Shown: positions 1 to 11,950 of the stretch, one piece after another
Layout of the letters: the number at the start of each line of letters is the position of its first letter
How positions within the stretch are numbered: position 1 is the stretch's first letter
DNA from: Acanthosoma haemorrhoidale
Taxonomy: Eukaryota > Arthropoda > Insecta > Hemiptera > Acanthosomatidae
Length of the DNA stretch: 64,000 nucleotides
Reading direction: 5' to 3'
Assembly: GCA_930367205.1 (NCBI GenBank)
Contig: OV884015.1
Span: 3,162,001-3,226,000, forward strand
The notes under the pieces: generated by a model
What the model was told of the DNA's origin: nothing
What the model saw: the letters and a program-made list of their open reading frames with translations, nothing else
Databases searched by the model: none
Program-made: the position numbers and the translations under genes

Positions 1-1349
1 TCTGTCTACCATTGTATGAGTTGTCTCATAGTTAATCACTTTTTTCTTGCCGTAGTAAGGTCTAGCCTTTGTTTCGGAACGATCCATTTGGACGTAGGTG
101 CACCTAGGTGATGTCACTGGGAGGTTATTTTATTGTAGTTAGGCACGCATCACTTTAACGGTCTCTCCAGGTTTTTAAATGTAATGATTTCTGGTTTTTG
201 AAAGGCCACGGATTGAATAAGAGTAAGGACTTATCTGTGAGCTCACTCATTGAATGACCGTAAGGGTGAAATACCCTAAAACGTATGTGTGACAAAGCGA
301 AAGTTATTAAAAAAGAATGAAAAGAAAGAGCCGAAGCGAAAACAATTTGGACCGGTGGCAGGGAAAGAGAAGCAATCTAAGTGACATTAGTACATCTCAA
401 AGAGAAAACTCATTTAATATCCCTGGGAGGGCCAGTGCCTACCTTCCTTAGAGAAGGACTCGGGATGGACACAAAGAGGCGGTAATTAGGCCCAACAGGA
501 AATATGACACTTTTTCCGCAGGGAGATTGTGAAATTGGAAACCGGGGGGCTCAAAGAGTTGTATGAAGAAGTTATTTAATAAGGACTTTAGACACGTCAG
601 TCTGTAATTATTCTCTAATTATTGCGTAATGAACAGGGTTGTCGGTCCATGGAACATGGCGTTACTTATGGCCCAGCCACTGAAATCCAACCTTTAAAAT
701 TAAATGAGGGAAGGGGTTAATATTTTCTTGCCCCCTCCTCCCTTCCACCCTCCTCGCTCCGGAGCAGGGAGGTCTCCCTCTTGGAGCAAACATCCTCGGG
801 GGTTTGCCTTCCGATTACTTCACCTCAGCTGCTGTCAACACAACCATATCCACCATTCAACAATTATACAACAATACTATTGCAGATTTAGAATAGCTAC
901 ACTATTCAATAACAGATGCAATTTGTTCTAGCTTTTTTATGTGATGGTAAACCCATGACACCATTATCCAATCAAATTTTCTATTACGGCTATGATGTGG
1001 TGATAAGGCTATTAGCTGAAGGCTCGCTGGCCTGTATTATATTACAATTTACTAACAGTATTTTACGTTAATTATAAACTAACTTCTAATTTTCAAATAT
1101 ACAAAGGAAAATAACCAAATGTGCAATAATACAGAACTAAAAGTTACGATGATGTTGCTAATTAATCACTCTCGATTGATTTCTTAAATTGTTTATTAAT
1201 ATTATTATTAATATATTTATATAAATTTATATTTATATAAATTATATTTACTAACATACTCGCTCTAACACGTTTCATTGATTGGAATTTGTTACCAGGG
1301 CGTGATGTATAATATTTGTTTTCATATTTCCTGTAATTGTATTTTTTAA

Positions 1350-1694
1350 TCAAAAACTAATGAGCCTATTGGTGTTGTGTAATATATGTATATACAAGTT
1401 TGAAACATTGATGCAACGGGTGCAGATGAGACTGATCGTTTGAAAGTAAAGCCCGGACGGCCAATTTACACCGACACGGGCAGTATTGACATTAGCCAGT
1501 GGAGCCTGGAAGAGATCAAACCCCGGCTGATATGTGTAAGTAATTACCGGGGTCCGGACCCTCCGAATTAACACATCAATCGGCGCTTGGACCCGATAGG
1601 GCTTAATTACGTCCAGATAGCGGTCAATGAGTATTTGAGCTTTGTGTCTCTGCTCCATGCATAATGCATCCGCTAGCCCTTGGGATAACTTCAT
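1350..1694 (-). other. 114-codon minus-strand open frame, unrecognised
   Basis: The frame starts MKLSQGLADALCMEQRHKAQ, continues with a mixed, protein-like composition to about residue 85, and decays into AT-rich codons. An in-frame stop lies two codons before the Met. No family is recognised and no splice signals are obvious. The DNA is GC-richer than its flanks and contains the 12-bp palindrome GGGTCCGGACCC (1550-1561), so a regulatory element is equally plausible. Confidence 0.12.
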
Positions 1695-2383
1695 CCAAAA
1701 TTAAAGTTCACATATCCGAAGCAAATAGAACGGTCCAGATTGCAGATTGGTACGCCCAGCTGTTTGCCTATTCCTTCAATTCCCCACCGCTCCAATAGTG
1801 TCAACATTTTAAATCCATCCTGCTACCTATATCCACTTCATGATAAAACCAACAGATGTTGTTGGGTGGCGCTGCACCAGTTTTGTTGCTTCTTTATTCA
1901 AGTGGTAAGTCGCACCCCCACGAGACTGAGTGACCTCCGACCTCCGTCCTGAGGATGAACACAGTAGTAAAAGCTGAACCAAGGATCTTCAATGAAATGA
2001 TATTGTAAAATATGACTATTATCAATATTAAGTATTAATATTCACATAGCAACATTTAATAATAGCAGAAGTATGAAGCATTTTGACGGGGTCCGGACAA
2101 GGCTCACTTAGTCTGTTGAAGGGAAATGTGGCTACTTTAATAAATAATTACGGGATCGGTTACAGAAATCGCACTGAAATAATAATCGATTGCAGGGATT
2201 CAAACAGGTCAAAATGTTGCTGGCTGTCGCTGCACCGAAGATCGTCTCAAGGACCAACTAAGAACCACAATGGCGGTAATTGCTGGAACTGGAGGAGTGT
2301 CACCGGGTAAATTGGCTGCACGCATCCCTTTCATCCTGGCTAACCACCCCACCTCCCTGAGTAGCATTGTTTTATCTCAGTGT

Positions 2384-2396
2384 GGGGGGGGGGGGG
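2384..2396 (+). repeat. G13 homopolymer
   Basis: Thirteen consecutive G followed by TAAG. The run ends GGGTAAG, as does the G13 tract at 2730. Confidence 0.97.
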
Positions 2397-2729
2397 TAAG
2401 TGCTGCCTCTAATCAAATATTCTGCTAAGAGCTATACCCGCGTATAATCTTGCAAAGTTGAAATTGGTTTTGGAGAGATTTGGACCTGCATCTCCTACGA
2501 AGCAACTTTGTTAATTCTCATCTCCTTCTTCTCCACCCTTCCTCTCGATGTAAACACTTGGAGTACCTCCCCCACCATGATTATTAATACCCACGTGCTC
2601 CCGGCACTCGTCGTCGCGGCAATTAACGCCTCATTACTTCCATAGCAGGACTGCCAACCCTCGAGGATTGATCCGGACATGAATCAGTTTAGCCAACCCT
2701 TCTACTTCCGGTCTGATTTGTTTAATTCT

Positions 2730-2742
2730 GGGGGGGGGGGGG
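2730..2742 (+). repeat. G13 homopolymer
   Basis: Thirteen consecutive G followed by TAAGG, 334 bp after a run of the same length. Confidence 0.97.
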
Positions 2743-3589
2743 TAAGGAGCTTCGGGAGTTGAAGTGGCGTTCTGTAAGTTCCAGGTAGGGCCTTCCCCCC
2801 TGAGGGTAGTCAATTGTCAAATTTAATAAAGATTCTATAATAATTCCTTTGCTACTCTCCATGACTCTACACAAAGTGATAAGTTTTCCTGGCTGATATG
2901 TTTGACGATCAAATGTAATATTATGTCCGCTCACAGTCTAGGGACTTGACATGTTTGCGTTCGCAGAGATATTTAACATGTTCACTATTAATAATAAATC
3001 TGCCTTTTCAAATTAAGCAATCTCCGGATATCTTAACATAGCCATAGACATGCACCAAACTTCATTTTGTGCTCGTATTTATATTAGAATATCACAGGTT
3101 TAGTTTCATTTTTTTCAACATTCGAAAATCAAAGGGTTAAAGTTATAAACGTTTGTCTTCATTCAACTACGTGTTCATTAATGTGAAATATGCTAACTAA
3201 ATGAAATGTTCGACCCTTAAAAAGGGAAATGTTGGGAAGATGTGAAGTTCATCCAGGGTGCTGACATAGCAGCTTTGAGCATACAGCAATCTTGAGGCAC
3301 TTATTATTTACAGATACCCAAAATCTATGTATTTGCCGGGAGATTATAAAAATGTTTACCAGTTTGAATCCCAATTGTCACTAAAGTTTCTCTACAACGA
3401 CTATTTACATGAATATTGTGGCAGTGGTTTACGAAAATAAGCTATCTAAAGGGAGGGGGCAGAAGAAACGAAAGGACATCACAGCTGATGCCTCGCCTGA
3501 AAGAATATTGTAAAAGGTGCCCCCGTTAAAAGAAAGAAGGGGAGGAAATAATCACATTAGTGGAAGGAAGAAACACATTAGACAGATCC

Positions 3590-3800
3590 CCCCTCGGCCA
3601 GCGACTTTCGGTTAACCGACTCCCGGAAAAACGGCGTTAAAAGCATTTTCTCATTAGAGTGCCGGCCCGCGATGTCTTATTCCGCCTTTAATGGCCCAAT
3701 AGCTGGCAGGGCCTTTACAGCCTACTTAGTACTTCGGGCTTCACGACTCCACCCAAGTAGTAGCTGCTTATTCCTGGCTCTGCGATCTACATCTCATGCG
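3590..3800. other. candidate conserved non-coding block
   Basis: Mixed GC-richer sequence with closely packed motifs: GGTTAACC, TTTAATGGCCC, CATTAGAG and GCCGGCCCGCG. There is no long open frame and no internal repeat. Its composition contrasts with AT-rich neighbours, as intronic enhancers of developmental genes often do. Confidence 0.3.
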
Positions 3801-4153
3801 GGCGATCGCTTGTATACATCTACAATTTAAATTCACAAGCCTATTACCTCAAAATTAAACTTCAAAACTCCTGTTAATTTCACTGAGTAAAACTTGGTTT
3901 TTAATGTCCAGGATTGTTTTGTTCGTTTTGGACCCTACGTAAAATTCATTGTTATTTCAGACTATTAATTTTCTCTTAAACAATCTTTCGGTTCATAACT
4001 TCACTGTAATAGTGATTCAATGTTTCAGTTATGAAAGTATAAGCAATAAAAGGGTTAACATTTCAGTTACCTTCGTAATAGAAGTGGGTGACTGGGGACT
4101 TTCTGTTCAAATGACTACAAATTTAAGTAAGAGTCCCACAAGGAGAAGGGATA

Positions 4154-4258
4154 TTTCCATACATACCATTACCTTGTAGGTGTGACCGTTTCCATATCTA
4201 CCATTACCTTGTAGGTGTGACCGTTTCCATATCTACCATTACCTTGTAGGTGTGACCA
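4154..4258 (+). repeat. 35-bp tandem repeat, three copies, each with a T-box half-site
   Basis: The unit starts TTTCCATATCTACCATTACC and ends TTGTAGGTGTGACCG. Copies lie at 4154-4188, 4189-4223 and 4224-4258, with small changes in the first and last. Each contains AGGTGTGA (4178-4185, 4213-4220, 4248-4255), which is the textbook T-box half-site. Function is inference. Confidence 0.9.
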
Positions 4259-4366
4259 TTTCGGTGAAAGATGGACCGTCTATACCACCTTACTTACTCC
4301 TCAATACATCATTTCAGCCATCCGTCAGACAGATTGACAAACAACTTCATTCTGGTTCCAAGAAAG

Positions 4367-4473
4367 TTTTTTGAACGATGTTTTTTGAACGATGTTTTTT
4401 GAACGATGTTTTTTGAACGATGTTTTTTGAACGATGTTTTTTGAACGATGTTTTTTGTCAATCGTTCAAAATA
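4367..4473 (+). repeat. 14-bp tandem repeat (TTTTTTGAACGATG) x 6 with an inverted end copy
   Basis: Six perfect copies of TTTTTTGAACGATG occupy 4367-4450. A partial copy TTTTTTG follows, then CAATCGTTCAAAA, which is the unit in reverse orientation. The array could therefore fold back on its own end. Confidence 0.95.
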
Positions 4474-4837
4474 AAATTGGCAATTGAATAAATATATTTA
4501 TGGATGAGAACCAAGGTTGTTATGTAAAAATCAAGAGACCATTCAAATACTTTATTAGCTCAATATTTTCATTTTCTTTTTTTACATTGTGCACTGTAAG
4601 ATATGTGACATAGTGCGCCCGCCAGGCCAAATAAAAAATACATCACCTTTTCTTTATTATCCAGTACATCCGGTATGGTGGAGGAAGTGTTAAAGTTTAG
4701 TACTGTTTCCTGTCTAAGTGAATGAGGCTAGATATTATCATGTTGGCAGACAGAGAGAGAGAGTATAAAGGGTAATATGAGTGGTTATGAATCAATAGTG
4801 CCAGTTTAATATGTAAGAGAAACCCTAGCTTGTGAGA

Positions 4838-4848
4838 CCCCCCCCCCC
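4838..4848 (+). repeat. C11 homopolymer
   Basis: Eleven consecutive C followed by TGGGG. Confidence 0.95.
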
Positions 4849-7242
4849 TGGGGTTGCGGGTACGGCCTAAGACGATATTGCCAGTTACCCCATCCGTCTT
4901 ACATCAGCCATGCCCTTCTAATTGGCAGCAACTCCTAATTAATCAACAAGGCCTTCCGAGACTTTGTCTTAGCGTTAAATATTGATGTTGTTGCCGCAGC
5001 AAGAACAACTTCTTCAGGGCCCGGGGCGGTGTGCTCGGAGTAACGGCGATTAGAGGGAAACTTGCCCTCTTCTTGTGTGTAGGCTATGTTGATACGGTCC
5101 AACATCCACCATCCCATCACATACATAAGGAACAATAATGGACAAGTGTTCTTAGAACGCTCATACATTTCTTCAATGAGACCTCATACTAACTTCGAAA
5201 TATAAAGAAAAAGTTATTTTGTATTTTTGAATCGTAGCTGTAAGAAAGGAAGGGGAAGCTTGTAACACTTCACCAAATGACAATATTTAATTTGAAAAAG
5301 TCTTCATTGTATGAGTGAAATACTCACTTCTCGAAATAAAGTTGCTGGTTTCAAGTTTCCTACAGTATAATCGTATATGAGCGGGGCTTAAGCTACTGTA
5401 ATAGTCGATGTTTTATCAGATTGGGATAAATATGATCACTGTGAAGTAATCTATCACAATTAAAAAAAGTCAACATGAGCAGCGGATACATAGAGAATGG
5501 TGTGTGAAATAAAAAAGAAATGAATTGTAGAAGTACTGACTGCTGTGGAAGAACAGTTGGGAACAGACGGGCATTGTTAAGAAGTAGCGGATCTTGGAAA
5601 ATATGGAATTATAAATTGGAAGAATGGGGCTGTTATTATTGTAGCCCCCCTCTCGCTGTTTTGTGATCTGGGTCTAACGATGCCTGTTCGGATTGATGGC
5701 TGAAAAGTGTCAGCGGACACCAATTACAGGGCTGGAGGGAAGGAGTCTCTGGGGACTTGCTGCTTCCGTCAGTTCACCTTTCAGCCAGGTAGGATCTGCC
5801 AGGACCATCTCTCCTCGTTCATTGGTTCCAAGGAAATATAATCTTCCTGTATTTCATTAAGTGGGAGTAAAACTCAAAAAAATTCTTTCAAATAGCCGTA
5901 GGCTATTCTTCCTACCACATTTTACTATTTATTTCTTATCGTTCCACCAACTGCTTCCGTCGTAAAGTTAACCATTTTAAAGATGCTTAAGCTTAAAAGG
6001 CATAAATAGTCCCTTATGAAGCATACCCCGGAGCTAGAACTCGAGAATATATTTTTATTTTGAATTATTATTATTTTTTAAATATTCATGAGAATGACTG
6101 GAAGTTGCAATCTATCAAAGTATACAATTAAAAATTCCCTCAGGGGGGGGGGAAGCTCCTAATTGTCCAAGTCAATCACGGAAGCCAATTTTAAAATGGT
6201 AAAGTTCCTTGACTGACGTGAGGGGGAGGGTAAAGAACCACAGAAGAAGCAGAAGAGGAAAAAAAGTGGTGAAATATGGAGTGAGGAGTGGTTTAAATGA
6301 AGACAAGATTGATGCAGAGAGAGTAGACTCGGATAGGGTGTTCACTTTTGACTGGTGTAATGGGATTAGAGTTTGGTGGCAGTCCTGGAATCAATCATAG
6401 TTAGCTGTAGCTGACGTCATCAGTCAACCGGTATCCGGTGGGTCTTCCGATTATCCGGCGATTGCGTTCCAGCGGGAGTGTGCATAGTCCCTCGGGAACA
6501 GTGTGAAGACCCTGGGAATGAAGAGGGATCAGTTGCATCTCACACCGGTTCATATGAATCGCAAAAAAGACAATATAATTATACCTCAAAGGTTCAAATG
6601 GATCATTTAACATAGAGACCATTTGTTATACCTTCGTTATTGTGGAACCTCTCTTTTCCAGTTGCCAAATATAATCCTAATATGTTAAGCTTTCGGGGCT
6701 AGAAGGTTACTAAGTTAGTATTGTATTAGATCTAGAGAATTCTTAGTCCAAACAATGATATCCACAAGAAATCACGAGGATTTATTGTGTTTTTTTTTAT
6801 ACATAAATTTATATTCATTTAACTGTGGTATTTAAAAAAAAAAAGCCCTATATTTAATATGTAGATGGAGATTCAACAATAAAGAATCTTGCCATAAATT
6901 TACATTGTGATTACTACATTTACTGTAGAGTAGCTACATTTTATAAAATGTCTGAGGTTTAAAGAATTTGTCTATGGTACAATACAAGGCAACAAAGTGA
7001 TAGTTAAGAATGAATCGTGCTAATACTAACCTTAATCTAACTAACTTGACCTAATTTTCCCGTACCGCCTTGTTGTGGCCACCTCTTAATTACGAATAAT
7101 TAAAAGTTACCCTCATCTCGTCCCAGGAAATATCTGTTTCCATATTTGTATAAATAAAGATTATAACGTCAGTGGGAGTGGGAGAGAAGCTGGTTGGGGG
7201 AACAGCCGCTGGTGGGGATGACTCCCCTCTAGGGCTAGCCTA

Positions 7243-7250
7243 CCTATATA
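7243..7250 (+). promoter_or_regulatory. possible TATA box (TATATAAG)
   Basis: CCTATATAAGAAACG is a good TATA match and sits at the AT/GC boundary of the 7180-8000 block. A pyrimidine-rich stretch follows at about 7330-7350, then a well-placed start context ACCATGG at 7372, whose frame is only 12 codons. This could be an internal promoter, a solo LTR, or chance. No LTR ends or target-site duplication were found. Confidence 0.22.
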
Positions 7251-7531
7251 AGAAACGCCCTAAAGGGTAAAAAACAGGGGGAAAAAAAACAAAAAAAAAA
7301 CAGAAAGAAACAAACCGGCACCTTGAACACTTCTCTTTCTCTCTGCACTAGCGCTTGCTGCTCTACTGAAACCATGGTCTTCTTATTCAACTACCTCTGC
7401 ATCTCTGTCTCCTAGCCTCGCTATGTTTTAGTCCGGCGTTGTCAGACCCCACACCTTCCTAGAAGGAATCTCTGCCTTCGTCCCGCTGAAACTAGCACCT
7501 TGTTGGGAGAGACCTCTCCCTCGCGGACGAC

Positions 7532-7579
7532 GGTTGCCGTGGGCCTACAAACTTACCAGTAGCGTCTCCCACGGCAATC
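7532..7579 (+). other. 12-bp stem hairpin in a GC-rich block
   Basis: GGTTGCCGTGGG (7532-7543) pairs with CCCACGGCAATC (7568-7579) over 12 pairs including one G-U, with a 24-nt loop. Just upstream, GGGAGAG-ac-CTCTCCC (7505-7520) is another near-palindrome. Both lie in the GC-richer block 7180-8000. Confidence 0.6.
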
Positions 7580-9012
7580 CAGTCTGCTTCTCTCCGTTTC
7601 ACACTCACCTTTGGGATCCGGACGGTTTTCGCCTACCCTTAGATACCGAGTGTAAATTCATGGTCATTCCAATACCACATTAACTACCTATAAATCTACC
7701 CTGTACTTCTTCTCCTGAACATAGTGCTTTGTCGGGGCACACATCTTCTAAAGATCTCATGGAGTCAGATCTAAGTGAACTAAAGCTGCCCGCCGACTAG
7801 GTCGACAGCCAGGCTGAAAGACCACAGGTCCGCCCGCTTTATCTCTTTCTGGGCGCTCGCTGGACGGTGGCTAAGAGGTTGTAGTGACCTTAGCCCGCGG
7901 CGCGCGTCTCCTCCGCACTTTGGGAGTACTCAGTTATCTGAGCCCGACACGCCTGTTGCCATCAATGCGGGAATGGGGGTGGGGTCACAGTGTTAAGCAC
8001 TCGGTTTGTCAGGTGCTGCTCTGAAGTAGTAATACAGTTATTTAACTGAGGACTAATATCTAAATAAATGTTTGATTATTTATATATGAGAATGTAAAGA
8101 AAATGCATGTTTGAAATGCTTATCACTAATTTAAGGAATTCACAAATTATGTAACAGGGAAAGGAAACAAAATGCTTAATAGGTTTTTTTTGTGTGTCTA
8201 GATTTATTTCCATATATAAATGATGAACGCATCATATATTAACTGCATATTCGTCTAAGATTCGAATATTACTAAATGTAACCAAAATCGGAAAAATATA
8301 TGTCAAAAACATGCGGTATTCTGATGTTTTTATAAAGAATTTCGATAACTTCGAACCCAACATAACATAATGTAAGATACAAAACAAAATAATTAAAAAT
8401 GGTTCATGATACTGCAATCAAATATTTCTGGAACAATTTTACGACATATAAATAATTGACTGAGACTTGATCGCAAGGACTCGTCAGAGTCATCTGCTGG
8501 GTGCCATTGGCCATACATATACATACAATTAGAGTTTATATACATAATGACTGAAATATTACATGAATAAAACATGCGAAGTAAGAGATAATACTTAAAA
8601 TTGACAGGTGGCAGTCTAGAAAAAAAACTTCAAGTCTTTGGTGTTTGAAAGGACAAATTAGCAGATGTTTTAAATATTCAATTTCGTTTGGAATTGTTTA
8701 ATATGATGGTCTTGATTTGCTTAGGTTTATTTAGAATTGACTAAAATTGTCATAGAAATATGTGAGGGGTAAGGTACAAAATGGCCGACCCAATAACGTG
8801 TACAGTTGAGGCTGTCTATTTACGATGTCGTACATTTTACATTTTTAATTGAAAGTTGTGGTGTCTCTTGACTTTAAATGTGATTAATTTATCCCTTTTA
8901 GTTTGATATAATTTTATCAGTCAAAACTAGCGAACAAAATCGGTATTATGCTGTAAAATGTTTAGTGCACATACATGTATTGCGTTTACTAATAAGCTAG
9001 TATGTTAATTAT

Positions 9013-9067
9013 ATAAAATATATATAATATATATAATATATATTATAACCTAAAATATATAGGTTAT
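9013..9067 (+). repeat. AT-rich microsatellite ending in a short palindrome
   Basis: Degenerate ATATAATAT repeats end in ATAACCTA (9045-9052) mirrored by TAGGTTAT (9060-9067). Confidence 0.85.
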
Positions 9068-11626
9068 TTCACAATAACTAGAAATTGCCGATAAAGTACA
9101 AGAATGAAAAATCAAAAAGAATTTTTGTTTTCTTTTTACGGTAAAAAAGTGCCGTATTTATTTGATGTATTTAAAAAGATGCACTATAGTTGATAATTTC
9201 TGTAAGAAAATTTTAGTTGGTAAGAGTAAAAAAAAGAGATAATCCTCTGGGACTAAAGGACACCGATGGCGGGTGAATTACGACCTCATGAAAGGACTAA
9301 AGCATCGGACAGACATATTTACAACTGTGTAAACGTCATAGCTGGCAGAGAAAAAGCAAACAGGGCAGAAATATTGGCCAGCTTTAGTACCGCACTTGTG
9401 CCATACAACATAGGCTGCTTTATAGCGCCAGTCTTAAATCAAACAGGCAGTGTAATTAACAACACAGTTATGTCTAACTTATTCCGCTAATTTTCTCATT
9501 CCTTCAGTTCACGTGGGCAGGGTACACTCCAATAGTGTGGCTTCATCGTACAATCGTTCGTTCGCTTTATGTATAAGAAGCTGCAATATTGTGGTTACTA
9601 CCTCCCTTGCCAAAGAGGATAAAAGAACAAACGGCTCCCTCGCTGAGGATTACTGTAGGAATTCGATATTGCGGTAATAGTCTAATACTAATACTAAATA
9701 TGTACGGTGCCCTCCAATATCTGGCTCCCCCCTCCGGAACAAGAAGCCCTGGGCCTAGCTCAAAAAAGAAAGAGATATTTAATTAAATGTGAAATAGAAG
9801 GCACAATACTTCCTTCCCTTGCTCAGTAATCCCAAGATATTAAACCTCTCCGGCCGGGATGACCGCTAAACCCCGTTCGTTGCTTTATTCAGGGGGGGGG
9901 GAGTGGTCAGGAATTTATAATTTGTTGCTGGGGCCCCGCAGTTTAATTTTTGACCACTTCCGACCACGGGAGTCCCCTAATTCCTGGCCCATTGTCTGCT
10001 ACTCCTTATTAGGTCTCCCTTTATTGCCCATTCTCAAACAGTCCAGGATTTTCTGATCCATTGGTCATCGGCCAAAGAGGATTCCTTTCTTATACCCCGT
10101 TTCTCTTCCCACTCCAACATAATCTCATCTCATCTTCTCTTATTTCCTTACTTTATTACATCCCTCAACCAATTTTTAAACAGTTTACTATCCTCAAGAA
10201 TTAAAGTTGTCTAGCAACTGGTTGGCGTAGCTAACATTTGATTGTATCAATTAGAACTCTGAACATTGAATAACCTCTGGGTTGCGGTCGATTGTTTTGA
10301 AGTTCATTTTTCCGGTATGGCCGTACAATCTGAACCGTTGTTGTTTGTCATTACACTTTCAGATGGATCGTATTAATTTATTCAATCGTGGTTATAGTAC
10401 TTCTGTAGTTGTGTAGTTTTATTAATGCATGAAATGCTGTGCCTACACATTGGTGTGTTTATTATTATTAACCTGAGTGTTTTCAATGTATAGATGCCAT
10501 TCTTCCAAGGCTGAAACAGAACCTAGGACTAATAATTGACGCAGGTAGGTATGACGAGGATCTGAATTACGGGTTTTGTTTGTGAACTGTAACTGGTTGA
10601 GAAGAGAACAGTAAGCAGTTAAAGGATTATAGAGGTGCATGCGATAGACAGATATATCAAGCCAATGACAGTGAGCGAGATCATTACAGCTTGAAGGGCA
10701 AACGCCCTTGTGTCGCAGCCACAGGTGCGTACATCACTGTCCTAACGCGGCGTTATCGGCACTATTGGGCGCACTATTGAACCTTTGCAGGATTATTACA
10801 GGGCATATTCGTTATCTGTGTGACAATAACATACAGGCGTTTTTCTATTAGTCCAACACTCGTGTCTATCTCAAGGATAATAGTGGATAGATAAAGGCCT
10901 CTGTTATCTGCACTAGGCACCTGCTGTTGCATATGCCGTCGGTAGCTCTGGTCACTGATGACGGATAACGGGGGTGGGCAAACAGACCACCGCCCCCGAA
11001 CCTGTGCGCACGATAAGCAGCTGCTTATACCGCTAGTGGCTGTGTACAGGCAGAGTCAATCATTTATTCATAGTTACATCTGTAATAGTCAGCTGAAGAT
11101 TATACACTGGAAATTTCCCATCAACAACGATAAATCAAAAACTGCTATTTTCATTACAAGACCTACCTACTTTGGTTTAATAGTTGTAAAGGGTACTTTG
11201 CCAATGTAATTAGCTGAACCGGTCTAAATCTACTTCGGGGTGTCCTTTAGACCACCTACGTAGGCGCTTATCATCATCAGAATGGAAATCTAAGGCAACT
11301 TCGTCATCACCAGTACCAGCTCGCAAAATGTCTTGCGGAAATTCAAAGGCTTTTTCATCTGGGCTCTAGGAATTTTTCAATTTTATATTTAAAATGGATC
11401 GGGGTGGATTCGAACTGAGCTGAACTAATCCATAGGTCCCACAGAGCGTGTCTCGAGCGGGAGTATTATATTATAAGCCGCTGTGAATGGGATCGTGTTA
11501 ACACTATGTATAATATCAGATAAAAGGCCGAAGGATCAATTGATAAGTGTGATAATAACTGTACTCCCCCACAGATAGTCGAACCCTTGTGCCACAATTG
11601 ACAAATCCGGAGACTGACCAGTGACA

Positions 11627-11696
11627 AATGCCCCTGCTCGGCTTACAGTGGCTCGTTACGACGACCACTAACGAAGTAAGCCGAGAATGGGGCATT
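11627..11696 (+). other. 70-nt imperfect hairpin
   Basis: Nested complementary arms are seen. AATGCCCC (11627-11634) pairs with GGGGCATT (11689-11696). TCGGCTTAC (11638-11646) pairs with GTAAGCCGA (11676-11684). AGTGG (11647-11651) pairs with CCACT (11665-11669). The apex TCGT-TACG-ACGA can add four pairs. Bulges are 3 versus 4 nt and a one-sided 6 nt. The size suits a small structured RNA or pre-miRNA-like fold, but the lower stem is interrupted and transcription is unknown. It lies 255 bp before the minisatellite. Confidence 0.6.
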
Positions 11697-11950
11697 AATT
11701 GCTCTGTGTCTAAGTCAGTCCTCTAATCTTACCCTCTCGCTATCTTTGACTAATGACGCTTACTAATTGCTATATATATACCCCTCTACCAATTATTGTT
11801 TCTCTATAATTTGTACTCAGGCACACGCTCAAATTACACACCGATGACCGTGCCACTGCTCTCAAGCGGCATGGCATTGGCTGTCTCTTCTTGTCATGAC
11901 GACATTGCCGCTTCACAAATCTCAGTATTCACAATAACATTTATCAGAAA

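Larger units (their letters stand above)
7180..8000. other. GC-richer structured block
   Basis: About 800 bp stands out from AT-rich surroundings. It holds the possible TATA box, the two palindromic structures at 7505-7579, several CpGs (cgcggcgcgcg near 7900) and a G-rich end (gaatgggggtggggtc). It has no long open frame. It could be a promoter or CpG-rich regulatory island, or a decayed LTR. Confidence 0.4.

Noticed and set aside
9266..9490. 74-codon frame starting MAGELRPHERTKASD
   Set aside because: No family resemblance, no splice or promoter signals, and typical of chance frames in GC-richer non-coding DNA.
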